Shown here piece after piece: positions 50,132 through 59,464 of a stretch of 64,000 nucleotides of DNA (position 1 is the first letter of the stretch; each line of letters starts with the position of its first letter). The position numbers were made by a program, and so were the translations under genes. Source of the stretch: Anabaenopsis elenkinii CCIBt3563 (GTDB lineage Bacteria > Cyanobacteriota > Cyanobacteriia > Cyanobacteriales > Nostocaceae); contig NZ_CP063311.1 of assembly GCF_015245355.1 (NCBI RefSeq), positions 3,367,179 to 3,431,178 of the forward strand. Direction: 5' to 3'. The notes under the pieces are model-generated. The model was given only the letters and a program-made list of their open reading frames with translations. It was not told the origin of the DNA and did not search any database.

Positions 50132-51781
50132 ATGTTAATTGATGCACGCAAATTACCCCAAGATGAAACTCTGGAAACTGAAGTTTGTATTGTTGGATCT
50201 GGTCCAGCAGGTATTACTTTAGCGCGTGAATTAGCTGGAACAGATTTTCGGGTTATTTTATTAGAAACTGGTGGATTAAATTTTGATCGTAATACTCAAT
50301 CACTTACTTTAGGTGAAAGTGTTAATAATCATTTTGAAACCTTAGAAAGTCAGCGTTGTTTTCAGTTCGGCGGTACGGCTAACTTTTGGAAAATTCGCCT
50401 AGGTAATAATGTCATTGGTGTTAGGTATGCACCATTAGATAAAATAGACTTTGAAAAGCGTGATTGGCTACCTTACAGTGGTTGGCCTTTTGATAAATCT
50501 CATCTTGATCCTTTTTATAAACGCGCTCATCAACTTTGCCAACTGGGAACTTTTAGTTATGATGCTCAGGACTGGGAAGAGGCTCAAACTCCTTGTTTGC
50601 CATTTTCTGGGAATGTAACTACTAATATGTTTCAGTTTGGGCCTCGTGCTGTATTTACCCATGATTCCCGTGAAGTAATTCAGCAAGCCAGAAATATTAC
50701 CACATATCTCAATGCTAGCCTAGTGGAAATTGAGACAGATGAAACAGCCACAAATGTAACTCGTTTAAGGGTGGCTTGTTTATCTGGAAAAGAATTCTGG
50801 GTACGTGCCAAATTTACTATACTAGCAACAGGTGGTATAGAAGCGGCACGTTTATTATTACTATCAAATAAAGTGCAAACAACTGGTTTAGGTAATCAAA
50901 ATGATCTAGTAGGGAGATTCTTTATGGATCATTCTTTAGTTCATGGGGGTAAATTAATTCCTAATAATCCACAGATTTTTCACAAAACAGCTTTATATGA
51001 TTTACGGCGGGTTAATAACATTCCAGTCATGGGTAAGTTAACTTTGACAGAAGAATGTATGCGGCATCAAAAATTACTAAATGTTAGTACATTAATGTTT
51101 CCTATTCCCAAACTACATCAGTTAAAAGCAGCAAATTCCCTGAAAACATTGCTGTTATCAATACATAAACCACAAGTACGTCAAGATATTCTCAAACACT
51201 TAAAAAATATTGTTTTTGGTCTTGACTATATTTTACCTGCTGCTTACGGAGCAATTATCAAGCAGGAACCCTTTATTCCTAGTTTGGCTTGGAGTGGTTG
51301 GTCTTATATTCCAGATAAAGAAAGACGATTTGCCGGTTTTACCCTTCTACAAATAGCTGAACAGGTACCCGACCCTGAGAATCGTATAACACTCACTGGC
51401 GATCGCGATCGCCTCGGTCGTCAACGAGTAAAGTTACACTGGCGTTGGAATGAAATTGATATTGAGCACATCAATAGAACCCAAGATATTTTACGACAAG
51501 AAATTGCTCTGGCTGGCATTGGTGAGTTACTTGAACGAGATGGCAATTTACCAAAATTAATCCATCCTGGTTTACATCATCACATGGGAACAACAAGGAT
51601 GCATGATGACCCGAAACAGGGTGTTGTTGATAGAAATTGCCAAGTCCATGGTATTTCTAACCTATTCATCGCCAGTAGCTCTGTGTTTCCTACAGGAGGT
51701 TTTGCTAATCCTACACTCACCATTGTTGCTTTAGCCATGAGGTTAGCTGACCATATCAAGAATATTATGGCAGTAAATTAA
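50132..51781 (+). CDS. GMC-family flavin oxidoreductase
   Basis: About 549 residues from the ATG at 50132 (MLIDARKLPQDETLE), the usual start of this subgroup; the frame is open from a TTG at 50108. The FAD dinucleotide-binding motif is CIVGSGPAGITLARELA (about 19-35). The GMC C-terminal active-site region has HHHMGTTRMHDDPKQGVVD and then FIASSSVFPTGGFANPTLT. The substrate (sugar, alcohol or sterol-like) cannot be told. The gene stands alone with long flanking gaps. Confidence 0.92.
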   Translation: MLIDARKLPQDETLETEVCIVGSGPAGITLARELAGTDFRVILLETGGLNFDRNTQSLTLGESVNNHFETLESQRCFQFGGTANFWKIRLGNNVIGVRYAPLDKIDFEKRDWLPYSGWPFDKSHLDPFYKRAHQLCQLGTFSYDAQDWEEAQTPCLPFSGNVTTNMFQFGPRAVFTHDSREVIQQARNITTYLNASLVEIETDETATNVTRLRVACLSGKEFWVRAKFTILATGGIEAARLLLLSNKVQTTGLGNQNDLVGRFFMDHSLVHGGKLIPNNPQIFHKTALYDLRRVNNIPVMGKLTLTEECMRHQKLLNVSTLMFPIPKLHQLKAANSLKTLLLSIHKPQVRQDILKHLKNIVFGLDYILPAAYGAIIKQEPFIPSLAWSGWSYIPDKERRFAGFTLLQIAEQVPDPENRITLTGDRDRLGRQRVKLHWRWNEIDIEHINRTQDILRQEIALAGIGELLERDGNLPKLIHPGLHHHMGTTRMHDDPKQGVVDRNCQVHGISNLFIASSSVFPTGGFANPTLTIVALAMRLADHIKNIMAVN

Positions 51782-51785
51782 TTCC

Positions 51786-51823
51786 TTCCCAGCATTTTAT
51801 CTCGTAAATGTTTAATGCGATAC
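51786..51823 (-). repeat. Duplicated 3' end of uvrB (direct repeat 1)
   Basis: This 38-bp stretch matches the real 3' end of uvrB at 52370-52407 at 36 of 38 positions until the HIP1 site. Read on the minus strand it encodes RIKHLRDKMLG, against [11 protein letters not shown] in UvrB. The two copies flank hicAB. Confidence 0.8.
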
Positions 51824-51849
51824 ATAAAATTTATCCTTGGTGATTATTG

Positions 51850-52059
51850 TTACTCCAAATCTTCCTCACTAATTCCAGCATCCTTCAAAATGCTTTTTAA
51901 AGTTCCTTTTGGCAAATCACGATTACTATGAACTGGAATGGAAAGGATGACTTCAACATCCTTTTTTCCATAAATGTAATGGCTACCGGTAATTCGTTTT
52001 AGCTCCCAGCCATATCGTTCCACAACCTGGCAAAGTTTCTTACCTGAAACAGATTTCAT
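51850..52059 (-). CDS. hicA: HicA-type mRNA interferase toxin
   Basis: A 69-residue protein of the HicA family, a double-stranded RNA-binding-like fold that cuts mRNA during stress. The catalytic His lies in RITGSHYIYGK (about residues 22-32), with the family pattern VPVHSNRDLPKGTLKSILKDAGIS-like towards the end. The start overlaps the end of hicB by 4 bases, as expected for translational coupling. The frame is intact. Confidence 0.93.
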   Translation of the reverse strand: MKSVSGKKLCQVVERYGWELKRITGSHYIYGKKDVEVILSIPVHSNRDLPKGTLKSILKDAGISEEDLE

Positions 52060-52256
52060 AGAGATAGCTCAACCAATTGCTTTTCTGCTTCAGTCGCCTC
52101 TCGGTCACTAGCAACATCTAACCAACCTTGAACAGCATCTTCAAGCATTTCTAGTAGATGTTCGTAGCTGTCCCCCCAAGTGTGACAACCAGGTAAAGCA
52201 GGTACAGAACCGCACCAAACACCATCTTCCTGCCAAATTAATACTTTAATTTTCAT
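52056..52256 (-). CDS. hicB: HicB-type antitoxin
   Basis: A 66-residue HicB N-terminal-type domain, with the partial RNase H fold signature WCGSVPALPGCHTWGDSYE and a following helix LLEMLEDAVQGWLDVA. It is the short form without a clear DNA-binding domain. Being upstream of the toxin gene, it is made first and should neutralise HicA. Regulation by the complex is typical but no operator is evident. Confidence 0.93.
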   Translation of the reverse strand: MKIKVLIWQEDGVWCGSVPALPGCHTWGDSYEHLLEMLEDAVQGWLDVASDREATEAEKQLVELSL

Positions 52257-52364
52257 AACCAGTACTCAAAATCTTGTCATGCCTACATTTTAGGATTACG
52301 GGCGGGTTTACTAGTATGATACTTAATCATCAATAGGGGTCATGCCTTCACCCATAAGCAAAAC

Positions 52365-54362
52365 TTAACTTCCCAGCATTTTATCCCGTAAATTTTTAAT
52401 GCGATCGCGAAATTTTGCCGCCTCTTCAAATTCCAATTTCTTGGCTGCTGCTTTCATCTGTTCTTCTAACTTCCCAATCAACTCTGGAATCTGTTCTAAG
52501 GGTAATTCATCTATATGTTCATCTACCACTTTTAAATCATTACCATTCAACCGGCGAGAAACTTCTAAAAATGATAAAATGGCATTACTTGACTTTTTAA
52601 CAATGGATTGGGGTGTAATACCGTGCATCCGGTTATATGCAATTTGAATACCCCGCCTTCTGTCTGTTTCTTCCATAGCCTTAACCATACTATCTGTGAG
52701 ACGGTCGGCGTATAAAATCGCCTGTCCCCTGACGTGACGCGCTGCTCTCCCAATGGTTTGAATTAAGGAACGTTCAGCTCGTAAAAAGCCCTCTTTATCA
52801 GCATCCATAATTGCAACTAAGGAGACCTCCGGTAAATCCAAACCTTCCCGCAGCAAGTTTACCCCCACCAAAACATCAAAATTACCCCCGCGCAAATCTT
52901 GTAAAATCTCTATACGCTCAATAGAATTAATCTCTGAATGCAAATAGCGCACCCGGATACTTTGCTCCTGGAGATACTCGGTCAAATCCTCCGCCATTTT
53001 TTTAGTTAAGGTGGTAATCAACACCCTTTCTTGGCGTTCTACTCTGTCTTTAATTTCCCCTAATAAATCATCAACTTGTCCTGCTGTGGGGCGTACAAAA
53101 ATTTCCGGGTCAACTACCCCAGTCGGTCTAATTACTTGTTCAGCAATATGACCCTGAGATACTTCTAACTCCCAATTTCCTGGGGTGGCGGAAACAAAAA
53201 TACATTGATTCACTTTTTGCCAAAATTCTTCTGCTTGTAAGGGTCGGTTATCAGCAGCACTAGGAAGACGAAACCCATGGTCAATTAATACTTTTTTCCT
53301 AGCTTGGTCGCCGTTATACATACCGCGAATTTGTGGTACGGTAACGTGTGATTCATCTATGACTAATAACCAATCTTTGGGAAAATAATCGATTAAACAT
53401 TCTGGGGGTTCTCCCGCCTTTCTCCCTGCTAAGTGACGCGAATAGTTCTCAACCCCGTTACAATAACCTACTTGTTGCAACATTTCCAGGTCGTAGCGTG
53501 TGCGCTGGTCTATGCGTTGTGCTTCTAAGAGTTTCCCCCCTTGTTCTAATTGGTCTTTGTGCTGCTTTAACTCCGCTGCAATATCATCACAAGCTGCTTC
53601 TAGGCGTTCTTCTGGGGTGACAAAGTGACGCGCTGGGTAGATATTCACGGTTTCTAAACTGCGGATAATTTCACCGGTCACCGGGTCAATATATCTAATG
53701 GCGTCGATTTCGTCCCCAAAGAATTCTACCCGAATAATTCTGTCTTCATAGGCTGGGCCAATTTCTAAGACATCTCCCCGGACGCGAAAACGTCCCCGAC
53801 CCATTTCTACATCATTGCGACTATACTGTACTGTTGCTAAATCGCGTAAAATGTGCCGCTGGTTTACTTCCATACCTATGCGCAAGGGGATGGCGGCTTT
53901 GAGATATTCTGCGGGAATACCTAAACCGTAGATACAGCTAATGGACGCAACTACAATTACATCACGCCTTTCAAAGAGCGATCGCGTGGCGGAGTGGCGC
54001 AACATATCGATTTCATCATTAATCGAGGATGTTTTTTCAATATAGGTATCAGTAACGGGAATATAGGCCTCTGGTTGATAATAATCGTAGTAGCTGACAA
54101 AATACTCCACTGCGTTATCAGGAAAGAATTCTCGCAATTCATTACACAGTTGTGCCGCCAGGGTTTTATTATGTGCCATTACTAAGGTAGGCTTACCCAC
54201 TTTTTCAATCACTGCGGCTATGGAAAATGTTTTACCTGTACCTGTGGCTCCTAGTAAGGTTTGGTAACGGTTATCAGCAGCGATACTGGCGCTCAGTTGG
54301 GCGATCGCTTGGGGTTGGTCTCCTGTGGGAATAAAAGGAGCTTGCAGAGAAAATCCTGTCAT
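52365..54362 (-). CDS. uvrB: UvrABC system protein B
   Basis: The 665-residue DNA damage-verification helicase of nucleotide excision repair. Walker A is [14 protein letters not shown] (about 36-49), followed by the [12 protein letters not shown] beta-hairpin (about 92-103), helicase motifs DESHVT (about 341) and [20 protein letters not shown], and the C-terminal UVR domain (about 625-660). Length is normal. Its 3' end is repeated beyond hicAB. A perfect palindrome lies 5 bases upstream of the start. Confidence 0.98.
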   Translation of the reverse strand: MTGFSLQAPFIPTGDQPQAIAQLSASIAADNRYQTLLGATGTGKTFSIAAVIEKVGKPTLVMAHNKTLAAQLCNELREFFPDNAVEYFVSYYDYYQPEAYIPVTDTYIEKTSSINDEIDMLRHSATRSLFERRDVIVVASISCIYGLGIPAEYLKAAIPLRIGMEVNQRHILRDLATVQYSRNDVEMGRGRFRVRGDVLEIGPAYEDRIIRVEFFGDEIDAIRYIDPVTGEIIRSLETVNIYPARHFVTPEERLEAACDDIAAELKQHKDQLEQGGKLLEAQRIDQRTRYDLEMLQQVGYCNGVENYSRHLAGRKAGEPPECLIDYFPKDWLLVIDESHVTVPQIRGMYNGDQARKKVLIDHGFRLPSAADNRPLQAEEFWQKVNQCIFVSATPGNWELEVSQGHIAEQVIRPTGVVDPEIFVRPTAGQVDDLLGEIKDRVERQERVLITTLTKKMAEDLTEYLQEQSIRVRYLHSEINSIERIEILQDLRGGNFDVLVGVNLLREGLDLPEVSLVAIMDADKEGFLRAERSLIQTIGRAARHVRGQAILYADRLTDSMVKAMEETDRRRGIQIAYNRMHGITPQSIVKKSSNAILSFLEVSRRLNGNDLKVVDEHIDELPLEQIPELIGKLEEQMKAAAKKLEFEEAAKFRDRIKNLRDKMLGS

Positions 54363-54367
54363 AAAAT

Positions 54368-54379
54368 ATGATATATCAT
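54368..54379. promoter_or_regulatory. Palindrome ATGATATATCAT before uvrB
   Basis: A perfect 12-bp palindrome lies 5-17 bases upstream of the uvrB ATG, where an operator or translation block could act. It does not match the reported cyanobacterial LexA box, and chance in AT-rich DNA is possible. Confidence 0.3.
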
Positions 54380-54613
54380 GTTAACCATACTGTTGCTCCC
54401 TTGCTCAACTCAGGAGATCATCAAATTACTAAATAGCAATACTATTTTACAAAAATTTACACTTCCCTCACAATTTAAATTTACTTATGTAACACTGTCA
54501 AACATACTAATATCATGACTAGGTTATTTCAGGTTACACTCTTGATGAGGAGGGAAAAATCATTTTTCCTTAATTATTGTAAAATTCAGTTAATAAACTA
54601 GACGTATCCGTTT

Positions 54614-55081
54614 ATGAGTATTAGTAGCACTGAGGGAGAAACCGATGCTCAACACCAGGATACCAAGCTGAAGGGAGAAAAGACAGTGGCAGTTGAAAAT
54701 AAACAGGATACTAATTTGAGTACCGAAAAAGTCGAAAAAGACTCGGATTTACCAGTACAGAAAGAGGAAGGGAAACTAGCTATTGCGGGAGTCCGTCCCA
54801 TAGGAAGCAGTGATTTACAAATTGCTGGAACAGTTAAAATTTCTGGAATCCGTCCCATTGGCATCAGTACATTGGCTGTTGCTGATACAGTGAATATTAT
54901 GGGAATTCGTCCCATCGCTGCTCAGACATTTGAAGTTGTTGACACCATCAACCTATCTGGTATTCGTCCCATTGCTGCGAGTACATTAGTAATTGCCAAT
55001 AATTACAGTTCTTTTGGTAATCGTCCAACAGCGTCAAATCTTATTGATGACTCACCTGTGCTCATGGGTTTTCTAGATTAG
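54614..55081 (+). CDS. Unknown protein with 19-residue G-x-R-P-I repeats
   Basis: A 155-residue protein. The first 55 residues are charged and probably disordered (many Glu, Lys, Thr, Gln). The rest (about 56-150) is built of four clear 19-residue repeats and a degenerate fifth, of the form VxIxGIRPIGxSTLxVADT; examples are VKISGIRPIGISTLAVADT and INLSGIRPIAASTLVIANN. It ends SPVLMGFLD. The regular alternation of hydrophobic residues suggests a beta-solenoid or beta-strand stack. There is no signal peptide. The start has no strong Shine-Dalgarno; a strong terminator follows. I know of similar GNRP-type proteins in cyanobacteria but no function. Confidence 0.85.
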   Translation: MSISSTEGETDAQHQDTKLKGEKTVAVENKQDTNLSTEKVEKDSDLPVQKEEGKLAIAGVRPIGSSDLQIAGTVKISGIRPIGISTLAVADTVNIMGIRPIAAQTFEVVDTINLSGIRPIAASTLVIANNYSSFGNRPTASNLIDDSPVLMGFLD

Positions 55082-55113
55082 TTCTGAAAGTAATTCTAAT
55101 TAATAGCATTATC

Positions 55114-55142
55114 CGGTTATCTCAAATAACCGTTTTTTTTTA
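55114..55142 (+). terminator. Rho-independent terminator
   Basis: A 7-bp stem CGGTTAT / ATAACCG with loop CTCAA is followed by a T-run of about nine. It ends the 19-residue-repeat gene. Confidence 0.9.
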
Positions 55143-55408
55143 TCTACGAAAATCTTAAGGGATAAACTTACTTTTGTACTCACTCTTTTTATACAGATAT
55201 TTAATATAACCTATGGCAGAAGATGGTAGTCAAAGCCAGCGCCTAGATTATAGAGGTAATTAAAAATATTTGGCAATCTCATGGTCAAGTCCAATTATTT
55301 TTAGTTTAATTTGGAGAAAATTTATATCAATTTTGATGAGTGACAATTATACCTGAGAGTTAATTAACTACAGTTGCGTTGTCAATATTTGACTATGAGA
55401 GGTAAACA
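55143..55408. other. Gene-free stretch
   Basis: AT-rich DNA without a supported gene. Around 55217-55315 a broken frame reads KMVVKASA, stop, then IIEVIKNIWQSHGQVQLFLV, which might be the relic of a gene, but this is too short to judge. Confidence 0.3.
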
Positions 55409-55846
55409 ATGAATCTGCTGGAGCAGGGGCGCAAAATTGCGATCGCTTTCATATTAGTTTTAGTGTTAACAATAACTAGTGCTTGTGGTAGTCCTACCGT
55501 CACAGAAGCTGACCGCACTACTACCCCATCAATAGGTAGTGACCTAACTTATGCACAGCTAGAAAGAGGTAATACCCCAACTGGACAAAGTTTTGGTGAC
55601 TGGGTTGTAGAAACATCTCAGGGATTAATTGAGGATGCTTATGTCAGAGACAATAATCAGCTGGGTGTGGTCATTTCCCCTCAGGTAAAACCCCAGGAAG
55701 TACAACCTTTAGCAAAATCTTTAGTTCAAGGTTTTCGGAAAAACTTCCCCGCTCAAAACTTAACTATTTTTGTCTATGGCCCAGATAAACGGTTAATTCT
55801 GACGACTAAATATGATAGAGCGACTAATCAAATCCAGTACAGCTAA
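55409..55846 (+). CDS. Putative lipoprotein, unknown function
   Basis: A 145-residue protein with a lipoprotein signal (hydrophobic residues 9-24, lipobox ITSAC with Cys26). The mature part is Thr-rich and then compact (SFGDWVVETSQGLIEDAYVR, QVKPQEVQPLAKSLVQGFRK, NLTIFVYGPDKRLILTTKYD). No family function is recognised. A GAGAGG ribosome site lies 8 bases before the start. It is 20 bases upstream of another unknown gene, likely co-transcribed. Confidence 0.82.
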   Translation: MNLLEQGRKIAIAFILVLVLTITSACGSPTVTEADRTTTPSIGSDLTYAQLERGNTPTGQSFGDWVVETSQGLIEDAYVRDNNQLGVVISPQVKPQEVQPLAKSLVQGFRKNFPAQNLTIFVYGPDKRLILTTKYDRATNQIQYS

Positions 55847-55866
55847 TTAAATCAGGAGTAAGTCAG

Positions 55867-56370
55867 GTGACCAGTAGCGAAGAGTACAGAAAACAAATTC
55901 TCAGAGATTTGTCTGAGGGGAATGTAGAATCTCTTGATGATGTTTCCTATGATAACTTTGATGATTTTGCCCAGCGGACTACACCTAACCAACGTCGTCA
56001 GCTGTTGGGTAGATCTGTCAATACCCAAACAATCCCTTCTAGCCAAATGGAGCCAGAATTACAACAGGCGATCGCCCAAATCAAACCCAATGAACGGGAT
56101 GATGTCGCTAGGGAGTTTTTTAAAGAATTTAAATCTAGAGGTTTAGACGAAAGACGTTTAGAACAACAATTAAATCTTTCCACTCGTAACCCTAACCGCA
56201 TGACTGCTGATGATGTGAGTAAAATTGCATCCTTCGCCTATCATAGTCATCCCGATATTTTCCGCGATGTCTTAGCAGAACAACCAGCCATTATGAAATT
56301 TCTCAGTAATCCCATTGTCGCCGGACTGATTGGGATTGCAGCGGCTAAATGGTTAGGTAGTCGCAAATAA
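55867..56370 (+). CDS. Conserved unknown protein
   Basis: A 167-residue protein starting at GTG, preceded by AGGAG (55855-55859). It is helical and charged with one hydrophobic C-terminal segment (PIVAGLIGIAAAKWLG, about 147-162). Repeated DD and RR pairs and the segment HSHPDIFRDVLAEQPAIMKF are notable. No family is known to me. It ends at a clear bidirectional terminator. Confidence 0.75.
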   Translation: MTSSEEYRKQILRDLSEGNVESLDDVSYDNFDDFAQRTTPNQRRQLLGRSVNTQTIPSSQMEPELQQAIAQIKPNERDDVAREFFKEFKSRGLDERRLEQQLNLSTRNPNRMTADDVSKIASFAYHSHPDIFRDVLAEQPAIMKFLSNPIVAGLIGIAAAKWLGSRK

Positions 56371-56371
56371 A

Positions 56372-56396
56372 ATCTCCCGAATTAAATTCGGGAGAT
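56372..56396. terminator. Bidirectional terminator
   Basis: A perfect 10-bp stem ATCTCCCGAA / TTCGGGAGAT with loop TTAAA lies between convergent genes. Confidence 0.8.
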
Positions 56397-56417
56397 AGTT
56401 ATATTGATCACATCTAA

Positions 56418-57125
56418 TTAAACTGTTGCCAATTGTGGCTCAGGACGCTTACTGTTACGAATAGATGACACAGCTTCGGCGTAATCACTGGCTTTAAATA
56501 CAGCTGAACCAGCAACAATAGCATTGGCTCCCGCTTCTAAAACTTGCCAAGTATTATTAGCCTTAAGTCCGCCATCTACCTCAATCCAGGGGTCAAGACC
56601 ACGTTCATCACACATTTGGCGCAATTTGCGAATTTTAGGTAATACAGTGGGGATAAAGCTTTGACCACCAAAGCCAGGGTTAACGCTCATGATTAGCACC
56701 AAATCACACAGGTCTAGAACATTTTCAATCAGTTCTAAAGGGGTTCCTGGGTTGAGTACAACTCCTGCTTGCTTTCCTAGTTCTCTGATTTGTCCCAAAG
56801 TTCTGTGCAGGTGGGGTGAAGCATTATGCTCACAATGCACAGAAATAATATCAGCCCCTGCTTTGGCAAAATCTTCTACATATTTCTCTGGTTCCACAAT
56901 CATCAAGTGGACATCCAGGGGTTTGGTTGTTACTGGGCGAATCGCCTCCACAACCAGAGGACCTATGGTAATGTTAGGTACAAAACGGCCGTCCATTACG
57001 TCAACATGAATCCAATCAGCGCCAGCAGCATCCACAGCCCTAATTTCGTCGCCCAGACGACTAAAATCGGCTGATAAGATGGACGGAGATATCACAATAG
57101 GCTTTTGAGATGGTTTTTTGGTCAT
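56418..57125 (-). CDS. rpe: Ribulose-phosphate 3-epimerase
   Basis: Rpe interconverts ribulose 5-phosphate and xylulose 5-phosphate in the Calvin cycle and pentose phosphate pathway. The frame opens at 57170, but [20 protein letters not shown] at 57125 (235 residues) is the natural cyanobacterial start. Signatures are [20 protein letters not shown] (about 35-54), HLMIVEP, and [14 protein letters not shown] (about 145-158), with metal-ligand His and Asp residues present. The extra upstream codons look non-coding. Confidence 0.97.
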   Translation of the reverse strand: MTKKPSQKPIVISPSILSADFSRLGDEIRAVDAAGADWIHVDVMDGRFVPNITIGPLVVEAIRPVTTKPLDVHLMIVEPEKYVEDFAKAGADIISVHCEHNASPHLHRTLGQIRELGKQAGVVLNPGTPLELIENVLDLCDLVLIMSVNPGFGGQSFIPTVLPKIRKLRQMCDERGLDPWIEVDGGLKANNTWQVLEAGANAIVAGSAVFKASDYAEAVSSIRNSKRPEPQLATV

Positions 57126-57328
57126 GGTTCGTGGGTTTTTAAGCGTTCTCTTCTGTAAGCATTTTAACAAAATTTGTTAAAATGCTGATAAATTAATTTC
57201 CTGCCATGCTGCCAATTCTGGAATATAAAATATATATTACTCGAGAATTATTCAACAGGGATGCTCAGAAAAGTTTCTTGGAATAGTTACAAACAGTTAA
57301 TCAGCATTAAGTTAATTAGCATTAAACA

Positions 57329-58936
57329 ATGGGCAGAAAACTAAGGTGGATGATTTGGGGACTGAGTGCTTCTTTTGTGGGTGCGCCCGTACTGGCTTCA
57401 GCTTTACAAAGCAGTTTAGGCTCTCATGGCATTGATGCTCTAAAATTACATCAACCACCTTATAACTTACTGGGGCGCAAGATTGCTATTGGTCAGGTGG
57501 AAATTGGCCGCCCTGGTATATTTGGTTGGGATAAAGCTGTATCTGAAAATTCTCCCATATCATTGGCCGGAGTCTTTTTACGGGACTCTCCCGCTAAATC
57601 TAACAGTGGTGTTGACTCCCACGCTTACAATGTAGCTGGAATCATGGTGAGTCGAGATAAGGCTCTACCAGGAGTCGCACCACGGGCGCGATTATATTCT
57701 TCTGCTGTGGGTTCGACTAGACATATGGCACAACCAGAACAGTGTTTAACGGCGCAACATATCGCCCTCCAAAATGGTCGCGATGTCCGCGCTATTAATT
57801 TTAGTTTTGGCGAACCTCTAGCCCGCGATCCCCGTGCTAATCCTGTGTTAGATGGTAATGCTTTACTAACTTTATGTCTTGACTGGTCTAGTCGTGTTCA
57901 TAATGTTTTGTATACCATCGCCGGTAATCAAGGCAAAGGAGGAATTTCTATTCCTACTGATAACTTTAATGGTATCAACGTTGCTTTTTCATCTATCAGG
58001 GGACGTATTTTTGATAAGGTAGATGTTTCTAATCTGGCTGGTAGTAAGGAGGTTAATGCTCGGTTAGCTGGTAGGGAATTTAATATTGATGGTCGTGCTT
58101 CTATCGGTTTGGTAGCTCCGGGAAGCAATATTCCTATTTTAAATCCAGATGGTAGCTTAAATAAGGTTACAGGTACAAGTTTTGCCGCTCCTAAGGTAAC
58201 CGCAAGTGTAGCTCTGTTACAGGAATTCGGTGACCGACAAATACTCAACAGAAAACCTAATTGGACTATTGATGCTCGCCGTCATGAAGTGATGAAAGCT
58301 GTTTTGTTAAATTCAGCCGATAAAATTCAAGATCAGGGTAATGGCTTACATCTGGGTATGACTCGGACTCTGATTGATAAACAAAATCAAGATTGGCTGG
58401 ATTCCGATGCGTATCATGACTCTCAAATTCCTTTAGATCCTCAAATGGGAACTGGTCATTTAAATACTTTTCGCGCTTATCAGCAGTTTAGCGCCGGTCA
58501 ATGGAGACCATCCCAGAGAGTACCGGCGATTGGTTGGAATTATGGCTCTGTGGATGGGGGAAATACTGTTGATTATCGACTGGGAAAACCTTTAAAACAA
58601 GGTAGCTTTGTGAGTATTACTCTGAGTTGGAATCGCTTGGTAGAACTAAATGATACTAATAAGAACAATCAATATGATCTGGGTGAAACTTTCAGCGATC
58701 GCGGTTTGAATAACCTTGACCTCTATTTAATCTCGGAGGATGATCAAAAAAATCCCAATGCTGGGGTTATTTGTGCCTCAGTCAGTGAAATCGACAGTGT
58801 AGAGCATATTTTTTGCCCAGTTCCCACCACTGGTAATTATAAAATCCGTGTCCACTTTCGTCAACAGTCCCATCAAGCCACCCAACCCTATGCTTTAGCT
58901 TGGTGGACCGTTCCCACATCTCACCCCCGGAAATAG
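57329..58936 (+). CDS. Secreted subtilisin-like (S8) protein with Glu at the Asp position
   Basis: A 535-residue protein with an N-terminal signal (about 5-27). The S8 fold is recognisable: the strand normally carrying the catalytic Asp reads IAIGQVEIGRPG, with Glu58 in its place. The His block is SHAYNVAGIM (His98), the oxyanion Asn is in IAGNQGKGG (Asn200) and Ser is in GTSFAAPK (Ser284). The C-terminal part (about 400-530) forms a beta-rich P-like domain that includes the putative Ca-binding DTNKNNQYDLGE. The family is likely active or at least folded. The partner or substrate is unknown. Confidence 0.85.
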   Translation: MGRKLRWMIWGLSASFVGAPVLASALQSSLGSHGIDALKLHQPPYNLLGRKIAIGQVEIGRPGIFGWDKAVSENSPISLAGVFLRDSPAKSNSGVDSHAYNVAGIMVSRDKALPGVAPRARLYSSAVGSTRHMAQPEQCLTAQHIALQNGRDVRAINFSFGEPLARDPRANPVLDGNALLTLCLDWSSRVHNVLYTIAGNQGKGGISIPTDNFNGINVAFSSIRGRIFDKVDVSNLAGSKEVNARLAGREFNIDGRASIGLVAPGSNIPILNPDGSLNKVTGTSFAAPKVTASVALLQEFGDRQILNRKPNWTIDARRHEVMKAVLLNSADKIQDQGNGLHLGMTRTLIDKQNQDWLDSDAYHDSQIPLDPQMGTGHLNTFRAYQQFSAGQWRPSQRVPAIGWNYGSVDGGNTVDYRLGKPLKQGSFVSITLSWNRLVELNDTNKNNQYDLGETFSDRGLNNLDLYLISEDDQKNPNAGVICASVSEIDSVEHIFCPVPTTGNYKIRVHFRQQSHQATQPYALAWWTVPTSHPRK

Positions 58937-59110
58937 GGAAACTAGTAATTTTAGTAATTTTCTGCGATCGCCCTGAGCAGCGCTGGCGCGATCGCGAGTA
59001 AGGTTATGTATTTGATTATCTTAACAATTAGGCAGATCCCTAGCTTGGAACGAAATTAATCAACTCACACCCCAACCCGTGGCTTATAAAAGCCTAACTC
59101 CTCCTCCTCC

Positions 59111-59464
59111 TCAAGTGGTAGCAAATTCTGTCAAACCCCGTTTACTAGGATGATGAAAGCCTAAAACAATATCACTTTGGGGTATTCCCGCTGATAATAA
59201 GTCGTCAACAACACATAAATTTGTTGCGTCTTCTTCTACCCAAATTTTGTCATTTTTAATACATAAATACATGATGATATGCTGGACTAGCTTTTTATCA
59301 TCCCAGCCAAACCGAAACCAAAGATATTGATCCCTTGCTTCATCAAAAGCCAAGCGATCGCTTGCTTCAATTTCCCTATTTTCTCTATCTTGATTCTTAG
59401 TCATTTCATAATATTCAGTCAATACTTTCTGAATCGCCTCACGGTATTTTTCTAGCTTATCCAC
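59111..59464 (-). CDS. xisI: XisI-like fdxN element excision controlling factor
   Basis: A 117-residue XisI family protein, beginning LEKYREAIQKVLTEYYEM and including DQYLWFRFGWDDKKLVQH, EDATNLCVVDDLL and SDIVLGFHHPSKRGLTEFA. In Anabaena XisH and XisI are needed with recombinase XisF for excision of the fdxN element in heterocysts; xisHI pairs are also widespread in cyanobacteria without that element. It overlaps the last codons of the interrupted xisH upstream. No recombinase gene is here. Confidence 0.92.
   Translation of the reverse strand: MDKLEKYREAIQKVLTEYYEMTKNQDRENREIEASDRLAFDEARDQYLWFRFGWDDKKLVQHIIMYLCIKNDKIWVEEDATNLCVVDDLLSAGIPQSDIVLGFHHPSKRGLTEFATT

Noticed and set aside
55217-55315. 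Relic gene reading IIEVIKNIWQSHGQVQLFLV
   Set aside because: Too short and interrupted to support a pseudogene call.
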